Of a stretch of 64,000 nt of DNA, positions 1 through 11,746 are shown in pieces. Location: NCBI GenBank assembly GCA_963576735.1, contig OY755179.1:4092001-4156000 (forward strand), read 5' to 3'. The first letter of the stretch is position 1. Each line of letters opens with the position of its first letter. The DNA comes from Bedellia somnulentella (taxonomy: Eukaryota; Arthropoda; Insecta; Lepidoptera; Bedelliidae). Made by a program: the position numbers and the translations under genes. Below the pieces are notes generated by a model. The model was not told the DNA's origin and searched no databases. It worked only from the letters and a program-made list of their open reading frames with translations.

Positions 1-299
1 AATATCACTAACCTTATTCACTATTCCTCTAAGGCTCTTAGCGAATGAACAATAAAAAGTGTTCTGCTCATTTGCATAAAGTGATTAAAGCTTCTTATCC
101 ACTTTTAGCATAACTTTAGAGGGAACAAGGGAATTGGGAGGCATTGCTCCATTGCATTTCATAATATCCGCCGACTTTTCAGGAATTATTTTAATTACAC
201 CAACTATTTCATGTTACTGCCGGGTAGTTATGGTTTATTATACCACTTATCTAACTTGAGATTTACGGCTGCAAGACCATCATCAGTAATTTTATGTTT

Positions 300-405
300 T
301 AACATCTTTCTCGTCATTCAGTTACCTAAACTTGTTGACAAAATTCCAATTCTACAGCTTAAGATATCCTCTTTTGGGATTTACAGCCGCGAGTATGATA
401 ATAAT
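300..405 (+). repeat. SINE-1, degraded 3' part
   Basis: The stretch ends with a TTTGGGATTTACAGCCGCGAG-like tail that aligns with the SINE-1 end (GGGATTTATAGCCGTGAG). Upstream bases match only loosely, so this is an old, truncated copy. Confidence 0.4.
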
Positions 406-714
406 AAAAATAGCAACATATTATACACAGATCAAGTTAACCCCTAACTAAGTAAGACTTGTATTATGGGATACTAAATTAACGATACATTTAATATGCA
501 GTATGCACTATGTTATTTTAAGTTATTCGCTGTTGATGTCCCAAATAAAATAGAATAAAGAAATAAAATGGTATAATATACATATAATAACACCAAAGGC
601 AAGGAAACAATAATTTATGCTCATCACATAAATGTTGCTCCCAGCGGGGATTAAACCCGCGCCCTCCGGACCGAGAAACGCCTATCTACTCGGCCACGGA
701 TGTCGTCAGTATAG
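394..714 (-). repeat. tRNA-derived SINE (family B)
   Basis: On the minus strand the high-coordinate end carries a tRNA-like head: an A-box-like GGCCGAGTAGATAGGCG and a B-box-like GGGTTTAATCCC. The body includes a GATACTAAATTAACGATA segment and a GCTCATCACATAAATGTTGCTC segment. Related copies lie at 21400-21605 and, more decayed, at 54302-54485. It does not carry the hairpin tail of the SINE-1 and tSINE families. Confidence 0.5.
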
Positions 715-1083
715 AGAGACATCTATCTATATTCAAATGACGATCAGTATCGGAATAGCTTCATTCTCATCGTATAAAGTGTACAAGCTTACGCACACAA
801 GTACATTTAATTTATACCTGTAAAATACATATCTCTTAATTTTAGCATTGCTTGCATTACGCTGTGTCGCAATCATTCGAATATTGGTAGAACAAATAAA
901 TTAGTGTTAAATCATCACTCAACAGGTTCGATTATTTATAGCTCTTTACAGTCACCAACCCTAGCTAGCATCCCTCAGCTTTTATATTCAGCATTACTTA
1001 TTGTTTGGGTCTTCCCCAACATAAGGTGTGTGATCAGTGGGGTGGGTGAACTTTGAAATATATGTCAAAAAAAAACTTCTAGA

Positions 1084-1219
1084 TACATACGTATACTCAC
1101 GGCTATAAATCCCAGAAAGGGGTAGCCTTGAAATGATTGTAAATAAAGTTTGTTACTCTAAGTCACCTCTTACGATACCCGCTGTAAAAAATGGGTTAGT
1201 GCTTTTCTAAGCCGACAAT
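1084..1219 (-). repeat. SINE-1, internally deleted copy
   Basis: The copy starts with the reversed tail (TACTCACGGCTATAAATCCC) and ends at TTCTAAGCCGACA, the reversed head. The middle of the roughly 250-bp consensus is missing. Confidence 0.7.
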
Positions 1220-1750
1220 ACATATTTTTCACTTCACATTACTTAAACACATTACATTGTGCGTGACCCGACACCTTCTTAGCCAGTTTACAACAGCTTT
1301 ATTAAACGCCATTTTATAAACCACATTGTTCACGATTTATATGTTCATGTTACTGCAAAATCTAATTTTCAATCGCGTAGGTTCCATAATTTCTAGAATG
1401 ATGTTACCTTTTACTTTGAACGGATTCAATTTGCAAAAATAATTCAACGTCAGAAAACACAGCGCATTACGAACTGGCTTTGAGCTTTAATACTGAAAGC
1501 TATTTACACAAACATTTACAAAAGGATTGCTGCAACATGTTCCATCATTCCTGGTTTTATTTTTACATAATATTCTTGCTGTTGCTTTGTACAAAGTGAT
1601 AAAGTACGCATGGACTTATATCGCTGGATTACTTGCCCATACCCGTTGCTATAACTGCTGATAGGTTTGCGTAGATTACCGATTCTGCTATGACACTCCA
1701 ACGTTACACGAAACTAATCAAAGTCTGAATATTTTACTCCCAACTCTATT

Positions 1751-2072
1751 CACGTTCATGCCGTACCGAATATCTCCAAAAGAATGGTAGAGGTAGTAAT
1801 GCTTTTGAACACCATATGACATCTGGTCACCTGGTGTTCAGAGTACCCACGTTTTCCTTGGACACGGTACTCACGTGTGAATACACTGTCACATGATTAA
1901 GTACAACTTAGCCAAGTGGGTTTTCTTACAAAGTTTTCCCTCATCATTAACAACCGTGATAAATAAACCACACGTAAGTTTTTAGAAAAGACAAATTGGT
2001 GTAGGCCCGACTCGGGATTAGAACACAAGTCTGCACGATAAGCGGTGTTCTACCCACTGAGTTATCACGTCG
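1751..2072 (-). repeat. tRNA-headed SINE (tSINE)
   Basis: Read on the minus strand it begins with a tRNA-like head: A-box-like TAACTCAGTGGGTAG and B-box-like TGTTCTAATCCC. A unique body follows (CACGTGAGTACCGTGTCC and a GGGTACTCTGAACACC segment). The tail is decayed here. Better copies are at 16164-16513 and 37133-37477. Confidence 0.65.
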
Positions 2073-3021
2073 TAATATAAAAACAAACCAAACTTAAAAT
2101 TAAACAAGATTATAGATAGTACCTCGGCCAAAAATGCTTCAAGATTTATTTATTTTGGGGCCCCGGTAAGCTTGTTTAAGATTTTAGCTATGAGAGTAGG
2201 TCGTTAGGTTATTGGAATCATACCTCTCTCCAAAAGAATAGAAAAATTGTGATATAAAATCTTCTCGGCTATCAAAATTAGTTGTTTTTATTCATAAGAA
2301 ATATATAATATCAAATATGTTTGACGACATTCGCGGGTTAGTTGGTAGGTAACTAGATTCTGGGTCTGTTGTTGTAATAAAATATTATATTATTCGAATC
2401 CTCTTGAAGGCAATCATTTCTATGATAAATGTTAATATTTTCTTCTTACTCTGGCCCGATATTTTTATACATTATTAAATATATTTTAAAGTTAGTATCC
2501 CTTACTACAAGTGCAAAAACGATGTATTTAAGGGCTAACTTAATCCGTTTAATATTTTATTCATAATATTCTTCAATCTGTGCAATTAACATATGCACAC
2601 TTTTTACTCGGAGCCTCATTTGAATAATGTACTTTGAACGCGTTCCGATTTAAACTCTCAATTTATTAACGGGCCGTATTTTGTCTCCTCTGTTTATACA
2701 TTTAAACGTTCAAAGGATTTCCATACAACAGATTCGATGGGTTAATTACATTTTGTTAATAAACAATGACTTAATAAAGATTTTACGTTTTCGTTTTTAT
2801 ACCCCTTTTCAAAAGTGAATATTTTTTTAAAGACGATATATATTTAGTGAGTTTTTGTAATTACTTTTTTTATATACTTATTCAATACAAATAAAAACGA
2901 TCAAATTACTCACATCAAGTTAAATCATAAGAAATAACAATCAAGACTTAGAAACAGTCATTTTTGTTCACCACATAAAAATATTGCTTTCAGATGGAAT
3001 ATGATTCTAAAGATCCACCAA
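2073..3021. other. AT-rich, no feature recognised
   Basis: I see no long open frame, splice-bounded ORF or recognisable repeat in this stretch. Confidence 0.5.
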
Positions 3022-3786
3022 TCTATACTAATATTATAATCGGAAAGTGAGTTTGTTTGTTTGTTTGTTTATTTGTTTCGCTTTCACGCCGTAACTACTG
3101 AAGCGATTGCTTTGAAATTTTGCAGGCGTATAGTTAGAAGTCCAGATTTAATAATAGGGTTTTTATCCCGGAAAGAAATATATTCCCGAGTGAAAACAAA
3201 AATATTGTTTGCTTGCTGGATGAATGTGAGATGGCGCTGTGTTTTATTTAAAACAAGGTAATATATTGCAAACGAATATAAACATGTAAATTTAGAAGCT
3301 AAATGATACGATATTGAATCTCCGAATATGAGGAATTCCTGAGGGATGACATACTATTTGTTCTATCGTCTAAACCGTTTTCTTACATCTACTTCTCCTG
3401 AAATAACTATAAGTCAACGAATTATTATTAGGTATAAGTATTTACGTTACGTTATTTAGTTCTTGAGGTATGCGCTAGATGGCGCTGTGTGTTTTTTAAA
3501 CCGTGGTATCGATGTTTTTTTTAAGATACGTAAATAATGGAATGATATCTTGCGCTTTAACCTGTAGCTTATACAATTATTCGTGCACTTTTCGACTCAT
3601 TTACTAGCTGTTTTATCTTTATTCATTGTTTTTCGTTTTTTTCGTACCTACCATTTTACATTGTGTTGTGTATTTTGGTCGACATCGGTAGGGTATAAAA
3701 AGTCGGGATTATACAGCGGGAGCAGAAGTAAATTTAATTGTTTGTCAATAGTAGTAATAATTCAAAATTTGCCATCAATGTTAGTG

Positions 3787-3865
3787 TCTCTGTGGCGTAG
3801 CGGTATATCTAACTTCTATGATCATTCGAGTCTGCACGACCCGAGATCAAATCTCAAGGAACACA
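3787..3865 (+). repeat. tRNA-like / SINE head remnant
   Basis: The sequence carries CTCTGTGGCGTAGCGGTAT (A-box-like) and, about 45 bases on, GATCAAATCTC (B-box-like). The arms do not fold into an intact cloverleaf, so it is read as a tRNA-derived SINE head, not a tRNA gene. Confidence 0.4.
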
Positions 3866-4473
3866 AGCTTTTTGTAAAAAAAATATATTAGCTTGGAATA
3901 ATAGCAAGAACTATCGCAACATGACAAAGGCTATCATTCATCACGGACAATCCCCTTATTCCCGAGCTATCTCTGCTGCAAACTCACCCACCATCACCAA
4001 CGGTCAGTGTATGGGGCAGCACCCACCGGGCCTCCGCCCCGCAGCGCCAAAATACTATCTGTACTTAGTATTTACTAAGACTTTTGTGATTGAATATTAC
4101 AAATAAAACAACTATTATAAAATTAAGCCCATGTTATAACACGCGATTAAAGATCCAAAAATCAATAGTTACTATCGGTACTAGAAGAAACATGATAACT
4201 CGAACACAGAAACTTGGTACAAAATGATTTGTTTCATAATTCTTATCATATATTTTATGGAACTAAGGGGTTAAAATAGGAAATTAAAGTTAGTAGAGAG
4301 AGTACAGAGTAGTTTTGACATTTCTGTATTTAGAAACTTGAAACTTGGTGCGATTGACTGTTATAATAATAGGTCTTTACCTATGAAATTGCCGTTCTGC
4401 AGTACTGGCCATTTCAAATCAAAATAATTTTTGTTTGACTAAGATTTCTAATTTCAAATTAATTTTATTTTAA

Positions 4474-4723
4474 TGCCGTGTAGTGCCGGCTTAGAATGTC
4501 GCTACTCCTTTCTACCCACGGGTGTCGTAAGAGGCGACTAAGGGTATTGGGGCTTTTTATTGGATTTTTGGGCGATGCGGTTGGAGACCCATCACCAAAA
4601 ACCTTTATTTTTACCATCTTTCCCCACTTTACTTCCGAAAGTGGCTGAGGAATTTATAATTCCTTAGCTCTGGTTACCCCTTCTAGGGAAATATAGCCGT
4701 AAGTATATGTATGTATATGTATG
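4474..4723 (+). repeat. SINE-1 full-length, 10-bp TSD
   Basis: The copy runs from TGCCGTGTAGTGCCGGC to GCCGTAAGTATATGTATG. It is flanked by a perfect TTTATTTTAA duplication at 4464-4473 and 4724-4733. A variable-length duplication at an A/T-rich site fits target-primed retroposition. It is inserted in the mariner, between the left TIR and the transposase frame. Confidence 0.88.
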
Positions 4724-4818
4724 TTTATTTTAAAAACATGGAATTTTTTTTCCAAAAGTAGTCATTTGTTTATTGATTAGTGTTACGTTTTCATCGCATT
4801 TCAATCTTTTTCGTCATC

Positions 4819-5838
4819 ATGGATACGTTAAAAATTCGAGTAATTATGGAATATGAGTACCGTGTCGTGGCAGCAACGCGGCACAAGCGGCACGCAACAT
4901 CAATGACGTTTACGGAGCTAACACTACCAACCAACGCACCGCCTGTTATTTGTTTGCTCGCTTCCGTTCTGGAAATTTCGACCTGAAAAATGAACCTCGT
5001 GGTCGTCCGAAGACTTTGGTCGACAATGACGAATTGGCGATTGTGGAAGTTGATGATACACAATCTACGGCGGAATTAGCAGCAGCTTTCGACATTAGCG
5101 TTAAAAAAAAAATTTGGCCATTTGCGTCAAATTGGCAAGGTAAAAAAGCTTGACAAATGGGTGCCCCACGAACTCAATGATCGCCAGCGCGAAGTACGCG
5201 TCGAGACGTGCCTTGCACTGCTCAACAGACACACAAATGAAGGAATTTTGAACCGCATTGTTACCTGCGACAAAAAATGGATTCTGTTTGACAACCGCAA
5301 GCGCTCAACAAGTTGGTTGGATCCTGGTTCAGCACCTAAACAGTGCCCTAAACGAAAACTTACCCCTAGAAAAGTGATGGTCACTGTTTGGTGGTCTAGC
5401 GCCGGTGTGATTCATCACAGCTTCTTACCAAACGGGGTGAGCATTACTGCAGATGTGTACTGTGAAGAACTGAACACAATGATGGAGAAGCTGGCACATC
5501 TCCAACCAGCATTGGTCAATCGCTCGTCTCCGCTGCTCCTGCACGACAACGCGCGACCTCATACTGCACAGCAGACGGTCTCCAAGTTGCAAGAACTGGG
5601 GTTGGAAGCTCTCCATCATCCACCGTACTCACCAGACCTTGCGCCTACAGACTTCTACTTTTTCCAGAATTTGGATAACTTCTTGGCGGGAAAAAAATTT
5701 AATGCCCGAGAGGCAGTACAAAATGCCTTTGAAGAATTTGTTGCCTCCCGTCCAGCTGATTTCTTCAAGAAGGGCATCAATAAACTGCCACTGCGTTGGC
5801 AAAGATGCATTGATTGCATGGGTGATTACTTCGATTAA
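4819..5838 (+). pseudogene. mariner transposase, two frameshifts
   Basis: This encodes a D,D34D mariner transposase that would cut and paste its own element in the nucleus. The frame opens at ATG 4819 (MDTLKIRVIMEYEYR). It moves to the +1 register by about 4887, where INDVYG and the GRPKT linker are read (to about 5100), and shifts again in the A-run at 5103-5112. From 5122 to the stop the catalytic half is intact: VTCDKKW (first D), HDNARPHTA (second D) and SPDLAPTD, whose last D lies 34 residues after the second. Length is close to the usual 340-350 residues if the frames are ignored. With two frame breaks it is very unlikely to be active. Family assignment is firm; the subfamily is not determined. 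Confidence 0.9.
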
Positions 5839-5962
5839 TACAATTTAAAAATACAAGAAAAAAATTCGTTTATATTTTTTCATACAAAACGGCAATTTCG
5901 TAGGTGAAGACCTAATATAACCACTACAAAAATAAATGTATGAAATTCATCCATCAATCATT

Positions 5963-6131
5963 CATGAGTATATACCAGCCATAAATCCCAAAAAGGGTAG
6001 CCGTAGCTTGGAGATAATAATTTTTCATCCTCTTTTGGAAGTTGAATGGGGAAAAGGTAGTCAAATAAAGGATTTTATTGATTGGTTTCCAACTGCATAG
6101 CCCAACAATCACTTAAAAAGCCTCAATGTCC
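5963..6131 (-). repeat. SINE-1, truncated
   Basis: The copy has the reversed tail (GAGTATATACCAGCCATAAATCCC), then the CTTTTGGAAGTTGAATGGGG and CAATCACTTAAAAAGCC segments. The head is missing. It lies between the mariner and the Helitron 3' end. Confidence 0.65.
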
Positions 6132-6429
6132 TTTATATCCTTTACATCACCTGCGGGAATATAAATATAAAAAAACAAGAAGTTGAGAAGTTGTTTTATT
6201 CTGGATGTAAACTGGATGTAAAAATTGTAGTCCACGCGGACGTAGTCGCGGGCAAAAAGCTAGTCTTTTTATAAATAAGTTGTGATATTTGTATGAATTA
6301 TAAACTTCAAGTACAAGCAACTGTAGTACTTAGTTTAATTCATTTCATAACATATCTGACACTAATTCCTCTCTCCGAGTTTGAAGTAATAAATTAGGTA
6401 CTGTAGTATTCGTTAAATCCTGGCGTTTC

Positions 6430-6520
6430 CATTTGAAATTTCGTAGCACGACTACGAGATTTCGTAGCGAGACATCTCGTAGCGCAGCACAATCCACGGT
6501 ATTTCGTAGACGAGACGGTT
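6430..6520. repeat. Clustered CGTAG direct and inverted repeats
   Basis: TTTCGTAG or CTCGTAG occurs four to five times in about 90 bases, with the reverse form CTACGA interspersed. The origin is unknown. Confidence 0.4.
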
Positions 6521-6608
6521 ATTCGAAACATGTTCACGTTAGATTGGAAGACAGATGTATTAAGTGTAACTCTACTGCATACTTCTTTGTTTTTATCTTA
6601 TAACATTA

Positions 6609-6798
6609 ATACATACATACTTCAACTCGGCTATAAATCTCTAAAGGGGTAGCCAGAGTATCAGAATAAAAAAAAATGGCCACTTTTGGAAATTGAGCAG
6701 GGAATCGCCCAAAAATTACTTAAAAACCCCAATACTCTATTCGTCATGGGACGAAAACCTATGGGAAAAATGGGTGAGTGTTATTCTTAGACACTACA
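6609..6798 (-). repeat. SINE-1, diverged copy
   Basis: The copy starts CATACATACTTCAACTCGGC and ends ACACTACACAGC, the reversed tail and head. The middle is shortened. Confidence 0.65.
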
Positions 6799-7655
6799 CA
6801 GCTTATAAATGAGTTAATATAGAATAAAGCAATGGTTTTTTAATCCCATATAATGACAAACAAGAAAAAAATGTGTTGATTATTATGAATATAATGACGA
6901 AACTTAATTTATGACAAAGACTTATAGTTCAAACAATTTATATATTTAGTAGAGGACCTTAAAAATGTTATAAGAGAGGAGACACCATCTATATTGTAAC
7001 ATATTGTGAAGAAACCTAATTGGTTGAGTTGTACTAAGCAAACTGATAATATTTCTGTCTTTTCCGTCTAATTTAAAACCAGGTAAAAATATTAAGCGAA
7101 ATATCTAGAACTTTTAGAACCTCTACAAACCCTTCAGAGACATAACCGAGGGAATATTTTGCATGTATAAAAAACAGGTTCCAAATAATTTAATTTAAAT
7201 CATTAACAGTATAAATATCATAAATGAATAACAAGAGCAATACGTATTTACCCATAATGAAAATAATTTATTTGGTAAATAATTATGGTAATTTCCTAAT
7301 TACTATTCAGTTTTTCAATTAGCGTCCAACAACCAACATTACGCATTGCATTTAAAAGACTGGTTTAATTAAACGGACTAGAAGGCATTGTGTATTTGAT
7401 TTATATGCTAATTTTGTATTTAGTTAATTCCGATGATTTTGTATGAAAGCCTAGAACTTTACAGTACATATTATTAAGTCACGATTGAAACATATTTTTT
7501 AAATATAATCGAAGGAAAACTTTATGGTGTGAGTTTTATTATATAAAACATTTAATTGCAGTTTTGTATGAAAATTAAAGGAAAGTTAAAGTAATTGGTT
7601 CCAATTGCAACGCATAATTATTTTCTAGTTCTTAAGCGTATGTATAGCGGAAAAT
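6799..7655. other. AT-rich, no feature recognised
   Basis: No coding or repeat signal is identified here apart from general A/T richness. Confidence 0.45.
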
Positions 7656-7806
7656 AATTGGTACATACATACATACATACATATACTCATGGCTGTAATT
7701 CCCTAGAAGGGGTAGCCAGAGCCAAGGAATTATAAATTCCTCAGCCACTTTTGGAAGTTGCGTGGGGAAAAGATGGTGAAAAAAAAGGTTTTTGGTGATG
7801 GGTCTC

Positions 7807-8949
7807 ACTGGTCAACAAAAAAACAGTTATTGTTTGTAACATGAAAACTTTTTTCTAGTTATGTTTCGAACAGGGATAAGGATAATAGAAATAAAATCAA
7901 AATGTTCCAAATACGAATATTTTTTTTGTAATTCGATTTTTAAACATTTTAGAAAATTTCAATATTTATTGACCAAGTGAAGTTATTCCTCTGTGTTGCA
8001 ATAATAAAATCGTGATAACCTTAAGATTTTCTTCTATACTTTGCTTTAGGGACGTGTCGTTGTTATATCCAACAATAATCCGAGACTTGCCTTGATATCT
8101 TTTTTCTATAGTAGAAATATCTTGGTGGAATCTTTCACCGTGTTCATCGATAACGGCGCCCAGATTTTCAGGAAATAAGTCTAAATGTAAATATTGAATA
8201 TGTATTTTCAACGGCATATTACACCCTAAAACCTTAACCTTAGTCATTCGGTCGGTGGCTTCCGAGAAAATTTTGAGTCACTTTTATGAAAGATTCCCAA
8301 GCAGATTTTTCAAATCGCTTAGTTATTTTTAAAAATATGTCATGTTTCATTTATTGCCTGATTTGAAGACCAATAAATACACCTTCTTTAATCTTTGTTT
8401 CGCTCAGTTTAGGGATTTTTTCATGTAAATATAAAAAACCATCACATGTCTTATCCATAGCTTTAACAAAAAAATTCATGAGCCCAACTTTTATGCGTAA
8501 ATATATTATTCGGCTGCACTAAAGGGGGATTTTTTATAATTGTTTGTCCTGCGGTAAGGAATTTCCGTTTAGGCCAGTCTTTCCTAACATAATGATTTTT
8601 TCGGTCTCTGTTGTCCCACTCACAAATAAACCGACAGTATTTTGTGTATTCTAGTTGTAATCCTAATATTAGGGCAATTAACTTCTAATCTCCACAAACT
8701 TTCCAGTTGTGTTATGTTGAATCTTTTCAAAGATAAAATAATAGATAGATTTAATAGTTTCATAAGATACTTTTATATTAGAAACCTCGCCCAGTGGTAC
8801 ATAGTGCTATAAAGTGGTGTATTGTATAGTGGCTGTAACTCGAAAATAAGACCTGATTGAATCAAAGTAAATATAGTTTTTATATAAGGGTAGGTAGGTA
8901 ATTCAAAATTATTAAGCTCCTTTCTTGTTACAAATTTTTGTTGACCAGT
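7807..8949 (-). mobile_element. TIR DNA transposon, superfamily not assigned
   Basis: The 1143-bp insert starts ACTGGTCAACAAAAA and ends with its complement. GGTCTC is duplicated on both sides; because of end symmetry it could be a 4-bp GTCT duplication with CACTGG...CCAGTG ends. The minus strand carries a decayed protein (7966-8655). Exact ends are fixed by the interrupted SINE-1 copy. Confidence 0.8.
7966..8655 (-). pseudogene. Decayed ORF of the TIR element
   Basis: Three segments are readable in shifting frames. The first has CRFICEWDNRDRKNHYV and DWPKRKFL near 8640-8560. The second has GLMNFFVKAMDKTCDGFLYL and KEGVFIGLQIRQ near 8490-8350. The third is an open segment below 8247 with GCNMPLKIHIQYLHLDLFP and DEHGERFHQDI. 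I have a memory of uncharacterised proteins with this layout repeated in arthropod and cnidarian genomes, but I cannot name a superfamily. The conserved D and E in the LDLFPENLG and DEHGERF blocks could belong to a DDE transposase; that is inference. Frameshifts and a stop after IRQ make it inactive. Confidence 0.6.
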
Positions 8950-9086
8950 GGTCTCCAACCGCATCGCCCAAAAATCCCTTAAAAACCCCAATACCGTTAG
9001 TCGCCTCTTACGATCACCCACGGGTAGAAATGGGGTAGTGTTATTCTAAACCGACACTACATGGCAATAAAATTGGTGGCGATAAA

Positions 9087-9200
9087 TAAACATGAAAGCA
9101 CAGTAAATGCAGGATGGATTATAGATGGTAACATTAGTAGAGGATGACCATTGAAGTCACACGTAGATCAAATAGAAAACGTGAAAAAATCTTCCTCGCA
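9087..9200 (+). repeat. YADD-LINE 3' fragment, decayed
   Basis: The segment ATGGTAACATTAGTAGAGGA and the following CAAATAGAAAACGTG align with the VDGNVSRGRPR...QIESV part of the LINE at 34499-36551. Confidence 0.55.
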
Positions 9201-10440
9201 CAATAGGCATATGCAAAAAATTATTACTTAATAAGGGTATGAGTGAATTATCCGCCTACCCTATTGGCCACTAATGACTTCAGTATATTTTACCTAGAAA
9301 CATAAAATTGGTTAGCATTGTTTTAAGATGTTTATGAGCATAGCGAAAGGAATTCTCGAACTTCTAATGAATAAAATGTAGAAATAGGGGTAGGCAGTTT
9401 ATCTGCAACTTTTAAATTGTTGACTTAACGACTGTGTGTGTATTTATTATAGTTTTAATTAATGAAAAATATATTATTATGTCCTATAACATGCCCACCA
9501 AGTTGCACGAGTTAGCTAGCGCATACGTTAGTAAAGAAAAGTAAAGTAATAAGTAAGCAACTATAATGAATCCATATTCTTTTACTTTTTTTCTATAATA
9601 TTGTTTAAAAAGGCTGTATCAAATCCAGAATTGCATTGATATAAAACTCATGGGAGATACTAAATTTCAAATTGCATTATTTTTTATAAGTATGTTTTTC
9701 TGACAGTAAATCATTCTATAAATTTATTTGTCTCCAATCCCTATAACTCCAACTTAATTCGATGCAACAGAATCAAACAACAACTTAAAACGGTAAACTA
9801 TTTTTATTCAATTCAAAGCGAGCGTTTAGAAACGCTTTAGAGTAACAATTGGAATCGTGGTACTTTAACTTGTCGCACAACTTTCGACCCAATCCGTTGG
9901 GCTAAACTTTCGACCAACTCAGCCGCGGTGGTAAACCAGCCGAGTGGCTAACGCTACTGAAATCCGCAACAAACTTTGGGTAACAATCCAACCACAGACC
10001 GACTACAACTAACATTGAATTGACCGTCGATTCTGTAATCAATTTTAAATTACTACTACGGGTTTTGAATATCCTATGTAAATATCGGAGCGTTATGAAG
10101 ACATGCTTGAGTATGGAACTGTCATGAGATAAGCGAAATATCAGCAGCACACCTAGCTAGTACAAGCGACCATATTGGCGATTGATTAGCGGATTGGCGA
10201 GGTTTGGAAACTTTTCTCGTAGAAATTTATTGTTAAGGATTTGAAAAAAGAAATATGTTTGTGCTTTTCTAATAAGATATGGTGCCTAATAGCAAAAATT
10301 TAGTTGATATAATTTTATCTTGTATTATTTAATTATAATGTTATATTTTATTCAACTTTTATATCTTGATACTAAATGTTTTTAAAAAAATGGCATAATT
10401 ACATTTTCATTAGTATAAACTTACTTGTATGTATTCAAAT
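9201..10440. other. No feature recognised
   Basis: Mostly A/T-rich. A short segment near 9930-9960 (CAGCCGAGTGGCTAAC) recalls the internal motif of the element at 18383-18997, but no element ends are seen. Confidence 0.4.
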
Positions 10441-10499
10441 AAGAAAAACTCAACTCAAATAAAAAAAAAGAATTTAGATCCCATCAAGGGTATGCTTAA

Positions 10500-10660
10500 A
10501 TAGCATGCAAAGCATAAAGGAGAAAATGGCATGTATGAAAATATTGATATATAAACTAAGCTCGAGAGGTTAGGCAGGATCATGCAAAGTAGCGATCGAT
10601 ATTCTATGCGTACTCTAATGCTACCTAATGGCGAGAATTTATGAATGTATGATAAAAAAA
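10500..10660 (+). repeat. YADD-LINE 3' fragment, decayed
   Basis: GGCATGTATGAAAATATTGAT, GCTCGAGAGGTTAGGCAGGA and AGTAGCGATCGATA match the LINE codons for ACMKRLM, AREVCQD and KWRSI, followed by an eroded stop region. Confidence 0.55.
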
Positions 10661-10754
10661 ATATCAACCTATATATTCCTTCTCACAAATTTCCCTTCCC
10701 TTCAAAATCAAGAGGGAGGGCATGTGATGGGGTAGTAATATCCTAGACCGACGA

Positions 10755-10992
10755 CATTAAATGGTGAAGATGCTGTATATTAATTTTTTTCGAACATAAG
10801 AATTTACATTTGTTTCTGATTTCTAGATGTAGTATGTAAACATGCTTCTATATTATTGTTTTCTTGTAAATTAGTGTGTATGATATTGTTTTTTTTTTAA
10901 TTTTTTCTATGTGTTTGTTTATATTTTTTGTGCTATATGTCTTTTTTTGTACGTGTTAAGCAGCGAATAAATGTTTTTCTTTCTTTCTTTTC
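10755..10992 (+). repeat. Retroposon 3' end (GCAGCGAATAAATGT family)
   Basis: The T-rich stretch ends in GCAGCGAATAAATGTTTTTC followed by a CTTT run. A second copy at 51800-52038 ends GCAGCGAATAAATGTCTCTC. The shared end with an AATAAA and a pyrimidine tail suggests the 3' end of another non-LTR element. Confidence 0.5.
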
Positions 10993-11745
10993 TTTATAAT
11001 CTTCCAAAAAAATACATATAATTACCAGTAATATATAATTGGAATGAAGGAAAAAAGAGAATAGAAATCTTAATACAAATAGCACTATATTTTTAATATG
11101 TATACTAGTATAAATCCTAATTCAAAAGAAAAAGACATCTCAAACGTATTATTAATGCCGTGTCTACTAGAGACATAAGTGTTGTCAAAAACTTTTCAGT
11201 GACGCGATGCGGCCGTCTGTCAATAATAACGGAACTAGGTAACTTCACCTGATATAACTCATTATTAAAAACCTATCGATTCAGTTTAAATAACAGTTTT
11301 AATGAATTCGATATTGGTAAGGAGTGTTTTGTTTGTATTTTAACTTTTTTTAGCCTTATTTATATAAAATATCCATTTAAAATAAGTTAAAATATAAATT
11401 TGCTAATAACGTAATAAAACTACTTCCATTAAAATTTGTATAACTTTGTAATAATTTACAGAAACACTATTAATTTTACACATGCATGCCTTTTTAATCA
11501 CTTTATTTTAATATCATGTTCATTTACTTTTTGCAGCGGTGAATTTAGCCTGAAAGAGTAGTATATCATCTTAATGCCTCGTTCACTATGAAACTTATAT
11601 GAATGTACGTCTAACTAATGTGCTCCAAACATTAACAAAACAAACTGCACTAGTACTTTCAAAATTAACTGCAGCTATTTATTCCTGCTTTTACGATTAA
11701 TATTACTTTATCTATCTCTTGCATTAAAATTACGAAATCAAATAC
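10993..11745. other. AT-rich, no feature recognised
   Basis: No ORF or recognisable repeat is seen. Confidence 0.45.
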
Positions 11746-11746
11746 A

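Larger units (their letters stand above)
4370..5915 (+). mobile_element. mariner element with TIRs
   Basis: The terminal repeats are about 25 bp. The left begins GGTCTTTACCTATGAAATTG after a TA at 4370-4371; the right is its complement with two differences and ends GACC before a TA at 5913-5914. This is the mariner/Tc1 TA target duplication. The element is about 1.29 kb without the SINE-1 copy sitting in its 5' untranslated part (4474-4723). It lies inside the Helitron 3022-6263, so it is younger than the Helitron. Confidence 0.88.
3022..6263 (+). mobile_element. Non-autonomous Helitron with nested insertions
   Basis: The left end is TCTATACTAATATTATAA preceded by A. The right end is a GC-rich CCACGCGGACG...GCGGGC block followed by CTAG and T. 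TC...CTAG inserted between A and T is the Helitron signature, and both ends are of one lepidopteran style. Inside are a (GTTT)n run, two ATGGCGCTGTGT segments, a tRNA-like remnant, a mariner and two SINE-1 copies. No Rep/helicase is encoded. It could instead be two Helitron remnants whose outer ends happen to pair. Confidence 0.55.
7656..9066 (-). repeat. SINE-1 split by a DNA transposon
   Basis: The tail half is 7656-7806 and the head half 8950-9066. Removing 7807-8949 and one copy of the GGTCTC duplication restores the SINE-1 order at GATGGGTCTCCAACC. The SINE was therefore present first. Confidence 0.85.

Noticed and set aside
632..823. 63-codon ORF over a tRNA-like sequence
   Set aside because: The ORF crosses a SINE tRNA-like head; it is not a protein gene and not an intact tRNA.
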